DNA from: a virus | Reading direction: 5' to 3' (one strand) | Virus record (IMG/VR): IMGVR_UViG_3300021961_007606 | Coordinates: 1-64,000 of that record | Length of the DNA: 64,000 nt | Program-made: the position numbers and the translations under genes | The notes under the pieces: model-generated | The model's database searches: none | Told to the model about the DNA's origin: nothing | The model's input: only the letters and a program-made list of their open reading frames with translations | Shown here: positions 56,007 through 64,000 of the stretch, piece after piece | How the letters are laid out: each line of letters starts with the position of its first letter | How positions within the stretch are numbered: position 1 is the stretch's first letter

Positions 56007-57311
56007 TTAGCAAAGTGTTAAATTTTTATAAGTAGTTCCTTTCTTCACTTTTATAGGATACTTTTGCATATCAATGCTTTGTGGTATTATTTCAGTAGTT
56101 AGTTTTGCAAATTCTGTTTCTGGTAAGTCAAACAAAATACTATCATAGGTGTACAATACTGGCACACATTGCATGTCTTTTGATTTTTCCAATATGTTTT
56201 TAAGCACTATTACATTTGTTTCAGTCTCATACATCTGTATAAAGTAGTTAAACAATACGTAACAGTTTATATCCTGGTAATTGCTTATTACCAGTCTTCT
56301 ACCTGATATTGGACTTTCTATATGCCCTTCATCTTGTATTTTATTCCATAAGTAGTGAGCTAAGTTGTTTGTCTTTTCAAAGAATGGAATATGAAGATAT
56401 TGCTGTTGTATACCACCATAGAGCTGTCTAAAAGTAGCTTCTTTTGCTTTTTCTATTTCTTCTTTACTTGGTGTTGGTGTGTTTGCATAATAGGTTGCTA
56501 AATGCTCATACACATTATCATCACCAAAGTCATAACCTACCAATGAAGCAATTAATCGAGGATGGTAAGAATTAAAATCCATTTCAACCAAGATACCATT
56601 TTCAAATCTAGATATAAAAGCATCCCTTGTGTTATCTTCTTTGTTTAAAGCTGCAAAGTTGATTCCACCAAAACGATTACTTGGCCTACCGGTTGTGGTA
56701 TAGTAGTTGTACTCGGTATAGCAATAATCTTTGCTTCTGCTAAAAGTCTTTCCAAAACGCTCAGCAAACAAACTTGGATCAACCTTTAGACCACTCTTTT
56801 CAATGTTATAGAATACATCCAGTAAATCGTTTTGATAAAAGCTAAGACCTGATTGTGATTCTTTTACCCAGCTTTCCTCAAAGATATTAAAAGCTATTTG
56901 CTCGTGCTTGTACAGAGATATAAGTTCGTTTATCTTATGACAGCTTTGAAAAGTTCTTGTATAGTGATTTACTATTCCAGGAGTTTCGTTGCTGTAACTC
57001 TGGTTTGTGTACAAGTAGTATTGCATCTTAACATCTACAAATTTAGATGTGTCATATCCCGCATACTTAAAAGACAAGCTATCGTAGCAATATACTTTAC
57101 ATGAATCTAAAAAGCTTAGATCACTACTATTGTATAGTCCTTCAGGATGCCCATTACTAAGAGTGTAACACTCGCGAGCCTCAATATCAACAAAAACAAA
57201 AGCAATGATGCTATTGTGGTGTCTATGCAGTCTATCATCCTTCAATATAGGATATGCAAAAACTGCTTTGTTTTGTAAAGCATAAAGTTGTTGCAGACTA
57301 TCTATAACCAT
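56007..57311 (-). CDS. Second, divergent family A DNA polymerase-like protein
   Basis: 434 residues. The palm is recognisable: YTTTGRPSNRFGGINFAAL (about 204-222, as T-x-T-G-R-x-S), motif A ILVEMDFNSYHPRLIASLVG (Asp245), motif B KEATFRQLYGG (Lys290, Phe294, Tyr298) and motif C VLYTYDSILFDL, where the usual His-Asp-Glu is Tyr-Asp-Ser. The N-terminal 160 residues could be a degenerate exonuclease domain but lack the D-I-E motif. It is much shorter than normal PolA and unlike the polymerase at 37729-39951. Role unknown: repair, priming or lesion bypass are possible. Confidence 0.78.
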   Translation of the reverse strand: MVIDSLQQLYALQNKAVFAYPILKDDRLHRHHNSIIAFVFVDIEARECYTLSNGHPEGLYNSSDLSFLDSCKVYCYDSLSFKYAGYDTSKFVDVKMQYYLYTNQSYSNETPGIVNHYTRTFQSCHKINELISLYKHEQIAFNIFEESWVKESQSGLSFYQNDLLDVFYNIEKSGLKVDPSLFAERFGKTFSRSKDYCYTEYNYYTTTGRPSNRFGGINFAALNKEDNTRDAFISRFENGILVEMDFNSYHPRLIASLVGYDFGDDNVYEHLATYYANTPTPSKEEIEKAKEATFRQLYGGIQQQYLHIPFFEKTNNLAHYLWNKIQDEGHIESPISGRRLVISNYQDINCYVLFNYFIQMYETETNVIVLKNILEKSKDMQCVPVLYTYDSILFDLPETEFAKLTTEIIPQSIDMQKYPIKVKKGTTYKNLTLC

Positions 57312-57342
57312 TCAACAACTATACAATAAAATTATTAAAAAA

Positions 57343-57909
57343 TCAAGCTAAAGTAAATCTAGCAAATTCAGTATAGTTTTTTACTGCGTACTGAACGCTT
57401 GGAGTTACTACTGATGCTTGTAATAGACTTAATTCATTATTTATTGTAATATCTTTTTGGTATCCTGTAAGTTGCCACTGTACAGCTGATGCGGCATAAA
57501 TACCTCCATCAATGCCACCTTTTTTGTTAATGTTGCGAAATTGTTTTTCATCTATTTCAATTGCATAGCTTTGATCATCGTTTATCTTTTCCACAAAAAA
57601 ACGAGTATCGTATCCAATCAAGTACGCTTGCTCTATCGGAGTATAAGCAAAATATACTGGTAAAGTAAACTGTAATACTTTTGGATTAAAGTTATACTGC
57701 TTATCATAAATGTAATGATCTTTGTTTGCATAATATCTTTGTAGTGGTAAAGCTTCTGGATCTACCACTGGACCAACTTTTGCAATGTTTCCGTCTAAGT
57801 GATACTCTCCTATGTACTCTATTCCATTTAAACTATACTCTTTACCCTTTGTATATAAATAAATGTTGTTATTTTTACGTACACCAAAACGACTTGTAAA
57901 TGTGGCCAT
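57343..57909 (-). CDS. Probable baseplate/tail protein
   Basis: 188 residues, beta-rich, starting TSRFGVRKNNNIYLYTKGKE. No enzymatic motif. It is the first of a run with LysM-like, hub-like and tape-measure genes, so a structural role is inferred from position and composition. Confidence 0.6.
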   Translation of the reverse strand: MATFTSRFGVRKNNNIYLYTKGKEYSLNGIEYIGEYHLDGNIAKVGPVVDPEALPLQRYYANKDHYIYDKQYNFNPKVLQFTLPVYFAYTPIEQAYLIGYDTRFFVEKINDDQSYAIEIDEKQFRNINKKGGIDGGIYAASAVQWQLTGYQKDITINNELSLLQASVVTPSVQYAVKNYTEFARFTLA

Positions 57910-57910
57910 G

Positions 57911-60310
57911 TTATTTAGGTTTTACTCGGGGTACTGTGTTTACTTGCATTGTCCAACCTTCTCCGGTGAGGCTGTGCTCAACAGATGTTATTTGCCAATT
58001 AAATTTTTCTCTGATTTCTTTTGGAATAAAATCTGTTGTTATTAGCTGTCCAAATCCAATACCACCAATTCCAAAATTAAAAGTCATAGTACATTCAACG
58101 GGCAATGGAACACCATCACAGTGTGGATGATTAGGATCTTCCATCATCTCTGCCATTTCTTTTTGTAAAAAATTTAAAGCATTGGTTACATTACTATCCG
58201 ATATCCCATTTTCCATACCCTCTTCCATAGCCACTCTAAAAGTTGTGAGTCTTGTTGTGTATGGGTCTTTATTTGCTTCTGGTGAATTTTTATCTGGACT
58301 GCATGGTTTAAGTTTTATGGGCTTTGAAGCTTTATTTAGGTCTGGATCGCTACCTCCCTGTACAACACTCCAAGCTCGTGCTGCTTTACCAGAACATGGA
58401 TTTTGCTTATCCGACATTCCTCCCGAATTACCTGGGTTGTATAGCGCTTGAGTTCGCATAGCTGATGTCATTTTCATATCCAGCTTTAAATCGCTTATGA
58501 TGCTGTTTTCTGGACGACTTGGAACTACAAAAGCTTCTGCTTTGTTTCCAGTATCGTTGTCTGTTGGTGTTGTTTTTACATCAACTACAGTAAGTTGCTC
58601 GTTGCTTTCATTTTCTGGTGTTTTTTTATCATCTGGTACTGGTGTGAGAATTAAGTCCCAATGGCTACCGGTTGCAGTACTAATTTCGCGCAGTACGCGA
58701 TCCATAAAAGTGTTAAGTTGAAAGTTACCAGTTTTAGGATTTTCAATTTCACCCAATACCCTTGTCAGCATCATTACATTAAGACGTATCTTGGATAATC
58801 TTACATACTTTTTATTACCAACTTGAACATACGCAGTCTTATCTTGGTAATAATTAAATCCCCCTTCTTCATCTAAAATATACTTTAACTCAGGAGCTCC
58901 TGGTATTAGGCAAACTCGAGGATCAACTGATTGTTGCAGCACATCTACGCTCTTACCTCTAATTACCGGAAGAAGGACTCCCTTACTCGATAAAATAGTT
59001 TGTTTAACATCGTCATCAGCATCAGATAAAACATATTTTGAAATTAAAGCTTCTAATACAGCAAAAGATATGTAAGTTTCAGTCACTCCTAGCTCAAGTG
59101 TTTCGGTAAAAAAGCTCTTAATACTGTTAATAATTCCACTAGTATTCCCACTTACTTCTCGAACTGGCCCTTCATATTGTTGAAATTCAACAAACATTTC
59201 AGCTGGGTTTTGTTTATATTTGCTTGCATTTGCTTTTAAATCCTCTAGCAATGCTTGTTGTTTTTCTACATCCAAAAGTGTTTGAGGTTTTTGCGGAGGT
59301 CCTCCTTGAGCGATACGCAACTCGTGAAGTCTTCTTTGTGCTTCAACTTGTGCTTGTGAATCCCCAACAGGAGCTGGTGTATTTTTTGCTAGAGTTGCAA
59401 GCTCTTGAAGCTTTGTATTTAATACAGAAACAAAAATATCTTCTTCCTTATTTTCTGTGTTGGTTGTTTTAAATCCAACTGACGGGCCCAATGATCCATC
59501 TGAGTTTTTACAAGGTTCAACCATTGGTTTTTCCATTTTACTCTCTGCAGCTGATATAATTTCCAAAGTACAAATCCAATATTGCGCACTCTCGAGTGTC
59601 CAGCTAAAGTTAGTCACTCTTCCTTGCAGACCATAATATAAACCTTTATTTTTTTCTACATGCTTTCGTATTACATCTGTAGCTTCTCCATCGGTAAGAG
59701 TGTCAGGTGCTTGAACTGGATAGGGGTTTGGATTACCTCCTGCATAATACCCCCACTCCACTCTTACACTCATCCCAGGAATAAAAAAACACTTTTGTAG
59801 TTGTGCCAATCCTTCGCCTACAGTACTTACTATAATCGTTATAGTGCATTTTGATGTTGTACCAAGCTCCCCTTGTTTTTGTACTTTAATATTGTCGATC
59901 ATAGGTTTTATGATCTTTTTAGATATCGTAATACGATTGCTACCAAAAGCACCTCCTGACCTGAGACCTGCATTTTCATCCAGAATAATATTAGTGTTTC
60001 CAGAAGTTGTTGCTGTTATAGTTTCAAACGGACTAACTTCGTTTGTACGAACACTCTGATCTATTCTTTGCAATGCGATAGCATCACGATCTTGTAATTG
60101 AGCACCTGTTGTTTTTTTATAAAAAGGAGTGCTAGATATGTAGTTACTTAAATTATTGTACTCCGATTCACATAACTTGGACATGCTTTTTAACTGAAAC
60201 CATATATTTTTAGCGCTGGTTGCAGCATTTAGTTTATCTACACTTCCCGCCAATTCCTTAAACCGTTCCTGCACAAACGGCGGTACATTTTTTGGTTGAA
60301 AAATACTCAT
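57911..60310 (-). CDS. Large baseplate hub-like structural protein
   Basis: 799 residues. The N-terminal 260 contain strands of the type seen in hub/tail-tip proteins (CTITIIVSTVGEGLAQLQKC, FFIPGMSVRVEWGYYAGG), a helical, Gln-rich middle (about 300-370), a central region with VRLSKIRLNVMMLTRVLGEI and a C-terminal domain ending LTGEGWTMQVNTVPRVKPK. The last 40 residues resemble the C-terminal strands of baseplate proteins. The exact T4 equivalent is not clear. Confidence 0.6.
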   Translation of the reverse strand: MSIFQPKNVPPFVQERFKELAGSVDKLNAATSAKNIWFQLKSMSKLCESEYNNLSNYISSTPFYKKTTGAQLQDRDAIALQRIDQSVRTNEVSPFETITATTSGNTNIILDENAGLRSGGAFGSNRITISKKIIKPMIDNIKVQKQGELGTTSKCTITIIVSTVGEGLAQLQKCFFIPGMSVRVEWGYYAGGNPNPYPVQAPDTLTDGEATDVIRKHVEKNKGLYYGLQGRVTNFSWTLESAQYWICTLEIISAAESKMEKPMVEPCKNSDGSLGPSVGFKTTNTENKEEDIFVSVLNTKLQELATLAKNTPAPVGDSQAQVEAQRRLHELRIAQGGPPQKPQTLLDVEKQQALLEDLKANASKYKQNPAEMFVEFQQYEGPVREVSGNTSGIINSIKSFFTETLELGVTETYISFAVLEALISKYVLSDADDDVKQTILSSKGVLLPVIRGKSVDVLQQSVDPRVCLIPGAPELKYILDEEGGFNYYQDKTAYVQVGNKKYVRLSKIRLNVMMLTRVLGEIENPKTGNFQLNTFMDRVLREISTATGSHWDLILTPVPDDKKTPENESNEQLTVVDVKTTPTDNDTGNKAEAFVVPSRPENSIISDLKLDMKMTSAMRTQALYNPGNSGGMSDKQNPCSGKAARAWSVVQGGSDPDLNKASKPIKLKPCSPDKNSPEANKDPYTTRLTTFRVAMEEGMENGISDSNVTNALNFLQKEMAEMMEDPNHPHCDGVPLPVECTMTFNFGIGGIGFGQLITTDFIPKEIREKFNWQITSVEHSLTGEGWTMQVNTVPRVKPK

Positions 60311-60312
60311 AA

Positions 60313-60603
60313 CTATTTATTTAAGTTTTGCAAATTTGTTAAGATTGCATTTATATTTCTAGGGATTCTAAGCTGCAATCCTGGCGGTATTGTGAAAGTT
60401 CCTTTGCCAAGTCCATTTGCTTCTGCTATTACCCACCAATAACTCACATCTCCATAGTAGTTGTAAGCAAGCAAATCTAGTCGATCGCCTGGTGTTGTAA
60501 TTACGTAAATATCGTCTACGCTTCGTGGAATTGGAGGATAAATAGTTGGCTTTGTTACCTGCCTATTATTGTCAGTTTTAGTGTATGTGTTTCTACTGCT
60601 CAT
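60313..60603 (-). CDS. LysM-like tail protein (gpX/gp53-like)
   Basis: 96 residues: YVITTPGDRLDLLAYNYYGD, VSYWWVIAEANGLGKGTFTI, PPGLQLRIP. The pattern of G-D-R-x-D-x-L-A-x-x-x-Y-G-D, W-W-x-I-x-x-x-N and P-x-G-x-x-L-x-I-P is that of LysM-containing tail proteins (P2 gpX) and T4 gp53, which join wedge or hub parts. Confidence 0.8.
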   Translation of the reverse strand: MSSRNTYTKTDNNRQVTKPTIYPPIPRSVDDIYVITTPGDRLDLLAYNYYGDVSYWWVIAEANGLGKGTFTIPPGLQLRIPRNINAILTNLQNLNK

Positions 60604-60607
60604 AGTT

Positions 60608-62683
60608 TTACCCTTTATTTAAAATTGCAAGATACTGTCTACCTTGCGCAACATCCACTGTGCAAGACAAGGACACATCCACAAGATGAGGTACTTCTTT
60701 TCCTATATCCCAACTGTAATCTGCTGTCTGTACATCAAGCTTGATGCTGTCAATAAATACAGGTACTTGCACACACCACGTTCCAATTGTCAAATCAAAT
60801 GTATTAGATCCTGCGGCAACTCCATCAATAACTCCAGGTATAGTTGCAACTTGACAGATTGTCTGCAAACGGCCGTATAGTATATTTAAGTCGCTTTGAG
60901 TAAAAGCTGCTACTTTAAATCCTAAAGAAATCTGACGACCTGCCGATTCAAAAGATTTAATTTCATTGGGTCTATTAAAAAACTTCTTACCTGCATATGA
61001 TGTAGTAAAACTGTCACTAAAAGAAGTAAGGAATGCCTTAAAACGGAATGGTGCTCTTTTTCCTCCTCCCACTACAACTCCAATTTCTAATTTTACAAAG
61101 TCTTTTGTGGGTACTCCTGTTATTGGTGAGCTTAGTGTTTCTGTTGTTAATTTTGATTCAAGCAGTTGTGAAGGTGGTTTGTTATCAATATACTTAACCT
61201 TTTTACCTCCTCTATATGACCATGTGCGTGTTTTAGCTAAATCTTCACGAAAGTCATTGCTGGTTAAATCAACTTGTGAATTGCCCTTTTTTACTAATTC
61301 ATCATAAGCGAGTGTAGAATAACTTCCCAAACTACGTGGAGCAGATTCACTATTATCCAGACCTTTATTCTTATCTATAGATCCTTTTTGTTTGTCAAAC
61401 TCAACAGAACCTGATTTATATACCCCAATTTTAGTGTAGTCTACATCATCCCTGACATCTATCAAGCTAGCTAATCCTGGATCTTTGGACTCTGCCAAGT
61501 ATTTTAGTATGTCGTTTTTAAATCCAGGATGAGAGCCTCCAATGGATAGTGTATTTTTAATCTTGTCTTGAAAGTAACTAGACCCTTGTTTTGTTATAGT
61601 ATCTGACAATCCAGAGTCACCATGAGCAACAATAGGTGAAAAAAACGCTATTGTTCTACTAAGCTCGTAACGTAATAGTTTTAAAGTTGGTGATGTAAAC
61701 CTTGGTATAAAACTAAAAGGTAAAATGTTTGATGTATTGTTAGGAATCTCTTGCTGTACTTCTTCCACAGTTGGTACTATAACAATACTTTTTGGAATAA
61801 ACACCGAAACTTCTTTTGGTGTTAACTTTATTCGAATTTTAGGATCCTCAGTATAGGCACCAGCTGGTTTTGTTAGAGTAGTCTCAATTAATGGTATAAC
61901 AGGATAAGCTCCTTCTGGAGCAGTTAGTGTTGTATTAATTACTGATTGTGCTTTATTATTAGATATAATAATTCCTTGCAATAAAGCTAAAGTTTCTACT
62001 TTTTTAGATGGTTGTGGATTTGTACCTAATCCTTGTAATGGTGCTATCAAGTCCGAAGACTTTGTGTATTTTGGATTTGTTCCTGGTCCTTGGTTTGGAT
62101 TTTGAATTGGAACAGTTGTATTAATAAGCGAGCTGTAAACTCCGTTACTAAAAACGGTTCCTTGTAGTACTAGAGAATTATAATTTAATACTCTCAAGTC
62201 AACAGAACCTTGTGCAATCTTTGGATTGTAAGCTTTAATATCTGTACCTCCTTGATTTCCTACTGCATTTGGATATGTAATCTGTATGTTGCTTGTATGA
62301 GTAAATAAACCAAATGGACTGATCTTAATGTAGTTGGCATAAGTATCGGATAAATAAAACTGAGGTAAATAAGTTGTAGTGCCTAAGTTTATTTGTGAAA
62401 GTCTATCTCGCAAGGATATTGCTGATCTAAACCTAGTGTTTGCCATTGGCTTAGCCAAACTAGCTAACGGTGCTGTAATAAATTCTCTTAAAGAAGGTAT
62501 TTGTGTTGTTGGTGTTTTGATAATGGCTTTTAGGATTGCACTGTTTTTTTCAACGGCATTGGGTGTGAGTTTTAAACTTGCACCTTCTTTAGCTTTTACC
62601 GAAGTTGGGATAGGTAGGCGTTGGCCTTGTATGCTATCTTTATAACGCTCTTCTAAGCTTATAGTTTTAAACAGTTTTGCCAT
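60608..62683 (-). CDS. Large tail/baseplate structural protein
   Basis: 691 residues. The first 330 are low-complexity and Pro/Asn-rich with recurring segments (PNQGPGTNPKYTK versus LQGLGTNPQPSKK; TTLTAPEGAYPV versus TTLTKPAGAYTE). The C-terminal 150 form a beta-rich domain (RFKAFLTSFSDSFTTSYAGK, LNILYGRLQTICQVATIPGV, ISLGFKVAAFTQ) like tube-initiating or distal-tail proteins. The repeats suggest a fibrous spacer. Confidence 0.6.
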   Translation of the reverse strand: MAKLFKTISLEERYKDSIQGQRLPIPTSVKAKEGASLKLTPNAVEKNSAILKAIIKTPTTQIPSLREFITAPLASLAKPMANTRFRSAISLRDRLSQINLGTTTYLPQFYLSDTYANYIKISPFGLFTHTSNIQITYPNAVGNQGGTDIKAYNPKIAQGSVDLRVLNYNSLVLQGTVFSNGVYSSLINTTVPIQNPNQGPGTNPKYTKSSDLIAPLQGLGTNPQPSKKVETLALLQGIIISNNKAQSVINTTLTAPEGAYPVIPLIETTLTKPAGAYTEDPKIRIKLTPKEVSVFIPKSIVIVPTVEEVQQEIPNNTSNILPFSFIPRFTSPTLKLLRYELSRTIAFFSPIVAHGDSGLSDTITKQGSSYFQDKIKNTLSIGGSHPGFKNDILKYLAESKDPGLASLIDVRDDVDYTKIGVYKSGSVEFDKQKGSIDKNKGLDNSESAPRSLGSYSTLAYDELVKKGNSQVDLTSNDFREDLAKTRTWSYRGGKKVKYIDNKPPSQLLESKLTTETLSSPITGVPTKDFVKLEIGVVVGGGKRAPFRFKAFLTSFSDSFTTSYAGKKFFNRPNEIKSFESAGRQISLGFKVAAFTQSDLNILYGRLQTICQVATIPGVIDGVAAGSNTFDLTIGTWCVQVPVFIDSIKLDVQTADYSWDIGKEVPHLVDVSLSCTVDVAQGRQYLAILNKG

Positions 62684-62685
62684 TA

Positions 62686-64000
62686 TTATTTACCACCCTT
62701 TCTTACTGGTGTAGATCCTAAAGTTATATTTTTTTCAATGATTGGTGATAAAACCACTCCAACCTTTTCTTTGTCTAAAATAACATCACCTTTAATGCTA
62801 GTTATAGCAGCTGAGATTTTACTTGCTATTTGGTTGATGGAGTTTTCGCTCAACTCTACTGTACTTTGTTTTTCACTCTTACCCCCCTCACCACCTCCAA
62901 ATAGACCGCCTAATCCTGCAAGTGCAACAAGACCTCCGCCTACTACTGCCAAAGCTGTTAATGCTTTGATTACCGGCATTGCTAATAGTCCTGCAGATGC
63001 CATTATTGCCAATCCTGCTCCAATACCCAACATTGCCTGCGGTAATACCGCTAAATTCTTATACGGAATTTCTCCAAACTGCTTTACCATGTAACCTATT
63101 CCAAGTGCAGCAGCTGCTATCCCAACGCCTATTAATAAGAAGGCTAATCCAAGAGCCATTAACGGACCTGCAACTGCTGTTGAAGCTGCACCCATTGCTG
63201 ATATAATAGGTATCATTAGAGCCAACATACCAGCAAAACCCACTATCACAAGTGTTATTGCAATCAAAGCTGCCTTCATCTCATCGTTAGACAAACCTTT
63301 AAATGACTGCACCAATTCTGCTAGTCCCTCAGAAGCAAATTTAATTCCTAATCCTATCAACATTAAAGCTGCTCCAACTGCTGCAATTGCAGCTGCTGTT
63401 GAAAGCATTTGTTTAGCATCTATTTTAGCTAGTTTATCCAGCATACCAGCTTTATCAGCTCCAGGTGGTACTTTTGGTCCTCCTCCCAACCCTGGTAAAG
63501 GTCCTTGCATTGGTTGAGGGCCAATTGGTGCTTTAGCTCCAAACCCAAATAACCCTTTCATTTTGCCTAATGCTCCTGATCCTTCTGTAAATCCCTTAAC
63601 CATGCTTTTGGTCAAGCCTAAAGTATCTGTAAAAGCTTTACGCATTTCATTAAGAGCAACAAGCTGACCACCAAGTCCTGTAACGCCGTCAAATATATTC
63701 TTGGCTATACCACCAGAGTTGGCTAGTATATCATCCATTGTAGTTTCTCCCGTAGCCAATGCTTCTTGCTGTTCTTTGGTTAGGCTAGCTAGCTTGTCTT
63801 GGTTTTTAACCATCTTGGACAACTCACCCACACTAACACCCATAGATTCAGCTAATGCTTTTCTTTGCACAACATTCATTTTATTGAACTCTGCCTCACC
63901 TCCAACATTTTTTAACATTTCTTGGGTTGCTCCAAGTAAGTCGCCATTAAGAGCAGCCTCTCTTGCTTTGTCAAGATTAATCTCTCTACCCAATAATACA
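62686..64000 (-). CDS. Tape measure protein, C-terminal part (5' end outside window)
   Basis: At least 438 codons, open through the window edge; the apparent TTG start at 63993 is internal. Helical, Gln/Lys-rich stretches, then a Gly-rich linker (PLPGLGGGPKVPPGAD) and two long hydrophobic blocks (AAAIAAVGAALMLIGLGIKF and ALIAITLVIVGFAGMLALMI), then a polar C-terminus. This is typical of a tape measure protein that sets tail length and may insert into the membrane during DNA entry. Confidence 0.8.
   Translation of the reverse strand, partial: VLLGREINLDKAREAALNGDLLGATQEMLKNVGGEAEFNKMNVVQRKALAESMGVSVGELSKMVKNQDKLASLTKEQQEALATGETTMDDILANSGGIAKNIFDGVTGLGGQLVALNEMRKAFTDTLGLTKSMVKGFTEGSGALGKMKGLFGFGAKAPIGPQPMQGPLPGLGGGPKVPPGADKAGMLDKLAKIDAKQMLSTAAAIAAVGAALMLIGLGIKFASEGLAELVQSFKGLSNDEMKAALIAITLVIVGFAGMLALMIPIISAMGAASTAVAGPLMALGLAFLLIGVGIAAAALGIGYMVKQFGEIPYKNLAVLPQAMLGIGAGLAIMASAGLLAMPVIKALTALAVVGGGLVALAGLGGLFGGGEGGKSEKQSTVELSENSINQIASKISAAITSIKGDVILDKEKVGVVLSPIIEKNITLGSTPVRKGGK

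Noticed and set aside
1-64000. Plus-strand ORFs of 60-120 codons
   Set aside because: All lie opposite long minus-strand genes with recognised products, have repetitive low-complexity peptides, and lack start signals or known motifs.
1-64000. Integrase, excisionase or attachment sites of a prophage
   Set aside because: No recombinase gene is visible and the tRNA genes show no duplicated att-like ends; nothing here supports integration.

Overview
The window is a stretch of a large tailed-phage genome, probably a contractile-tailed marine or freshwater phage of more than 100 kb. It is AT-rich and tightly packed. Every gene I can support reads on the minus strand, mostly with ATGA- or TAATG-type overlaps. 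A Bacteroidetes (Flavobacteria-like) host is my inference. It rests on a DUF4494-like protein, a DUF5522-like protein, a Cys-rich protein ending in CPLGKW, and A-rich translation starts with hardly any Shine-Dalgarno sequences.

Layout, low to high coordinate (transcription runs right to left). 1-3.6 kb: a thymidylate synthase gene split in two by an HNH endonuclease and a second ORF. Next to it are small genes with a shared N-terminal leader, separated by repeated copies of the thyA 3' end. 3.6-6.1 kb: small membrane and coiled-coil proteins. 6.2-7.4 kb: an RNA region with tRNA-Thr(TGT), tRNA-Glu(TTC), an odd 168-nt tRNA-like element and another HNH endonuclease. 7.4-13.7 kb: accessory proteins including zinc-binding proteins, a DUF1599-like protein, UV-damage endonuclease, a secreted nuclease, a ClpS-like adaptor and an HNH endonuclease. 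13.7-29.1 kb: a 15-kb glycan cluster of five glycosyltransferases and about ten sugar-modifying enzymes, including an RfbH-type 3-dehydrase, a ThDP enzyme and a sugar-phosphate cyclase. 29.2-37.7 kb: probable virion-packaged proteins (one ADP-ribosyltransferase-like), metallopeptidase, M15 endolysin, RecB-like nuclease, a GroEL/GroES pair, a spanin-like protein and an HNH endonuclease. 37.7-45.9 kb: family-A DNA polymerase, then FolE, QueD, QueE and a DpdA/TGT-like enzyme for 7-deazaguanine chemistry, with dCTP deaminase and a kinase. 46-57.3 kb: a large unknown protein, ferritin, dUTPase, class II ribonucleotide reductase, helicase, 5' nuclease, RecA/UvsX, ssDNA-binding protein and a second, divergent family-A polymerase. 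57.3-64 kb: baseplate/tail proteins and a tape-measure protein that runs off the window.

How the parts fit: the phage carries its own replication and recombination core, boosts dNTP supply (split ThyA, dUTPase, dCTP deaminase, B12-dependent RNR), probably makes 7-deazaguanine derivatives for its DNA, supplies its own chaperonin, and encodes sugars and glycosyltransferases that may decorate virions or remodel the host surface. The most novel observations are the split thyA with repeated 3'-end copies beside leader-bearing genes, two family-A polymerases in one phage, the C-branched or deoxy-sugar cluster, phage ferritin and ClpS, and a recurrent TATTTATA motif in front of many start codons.
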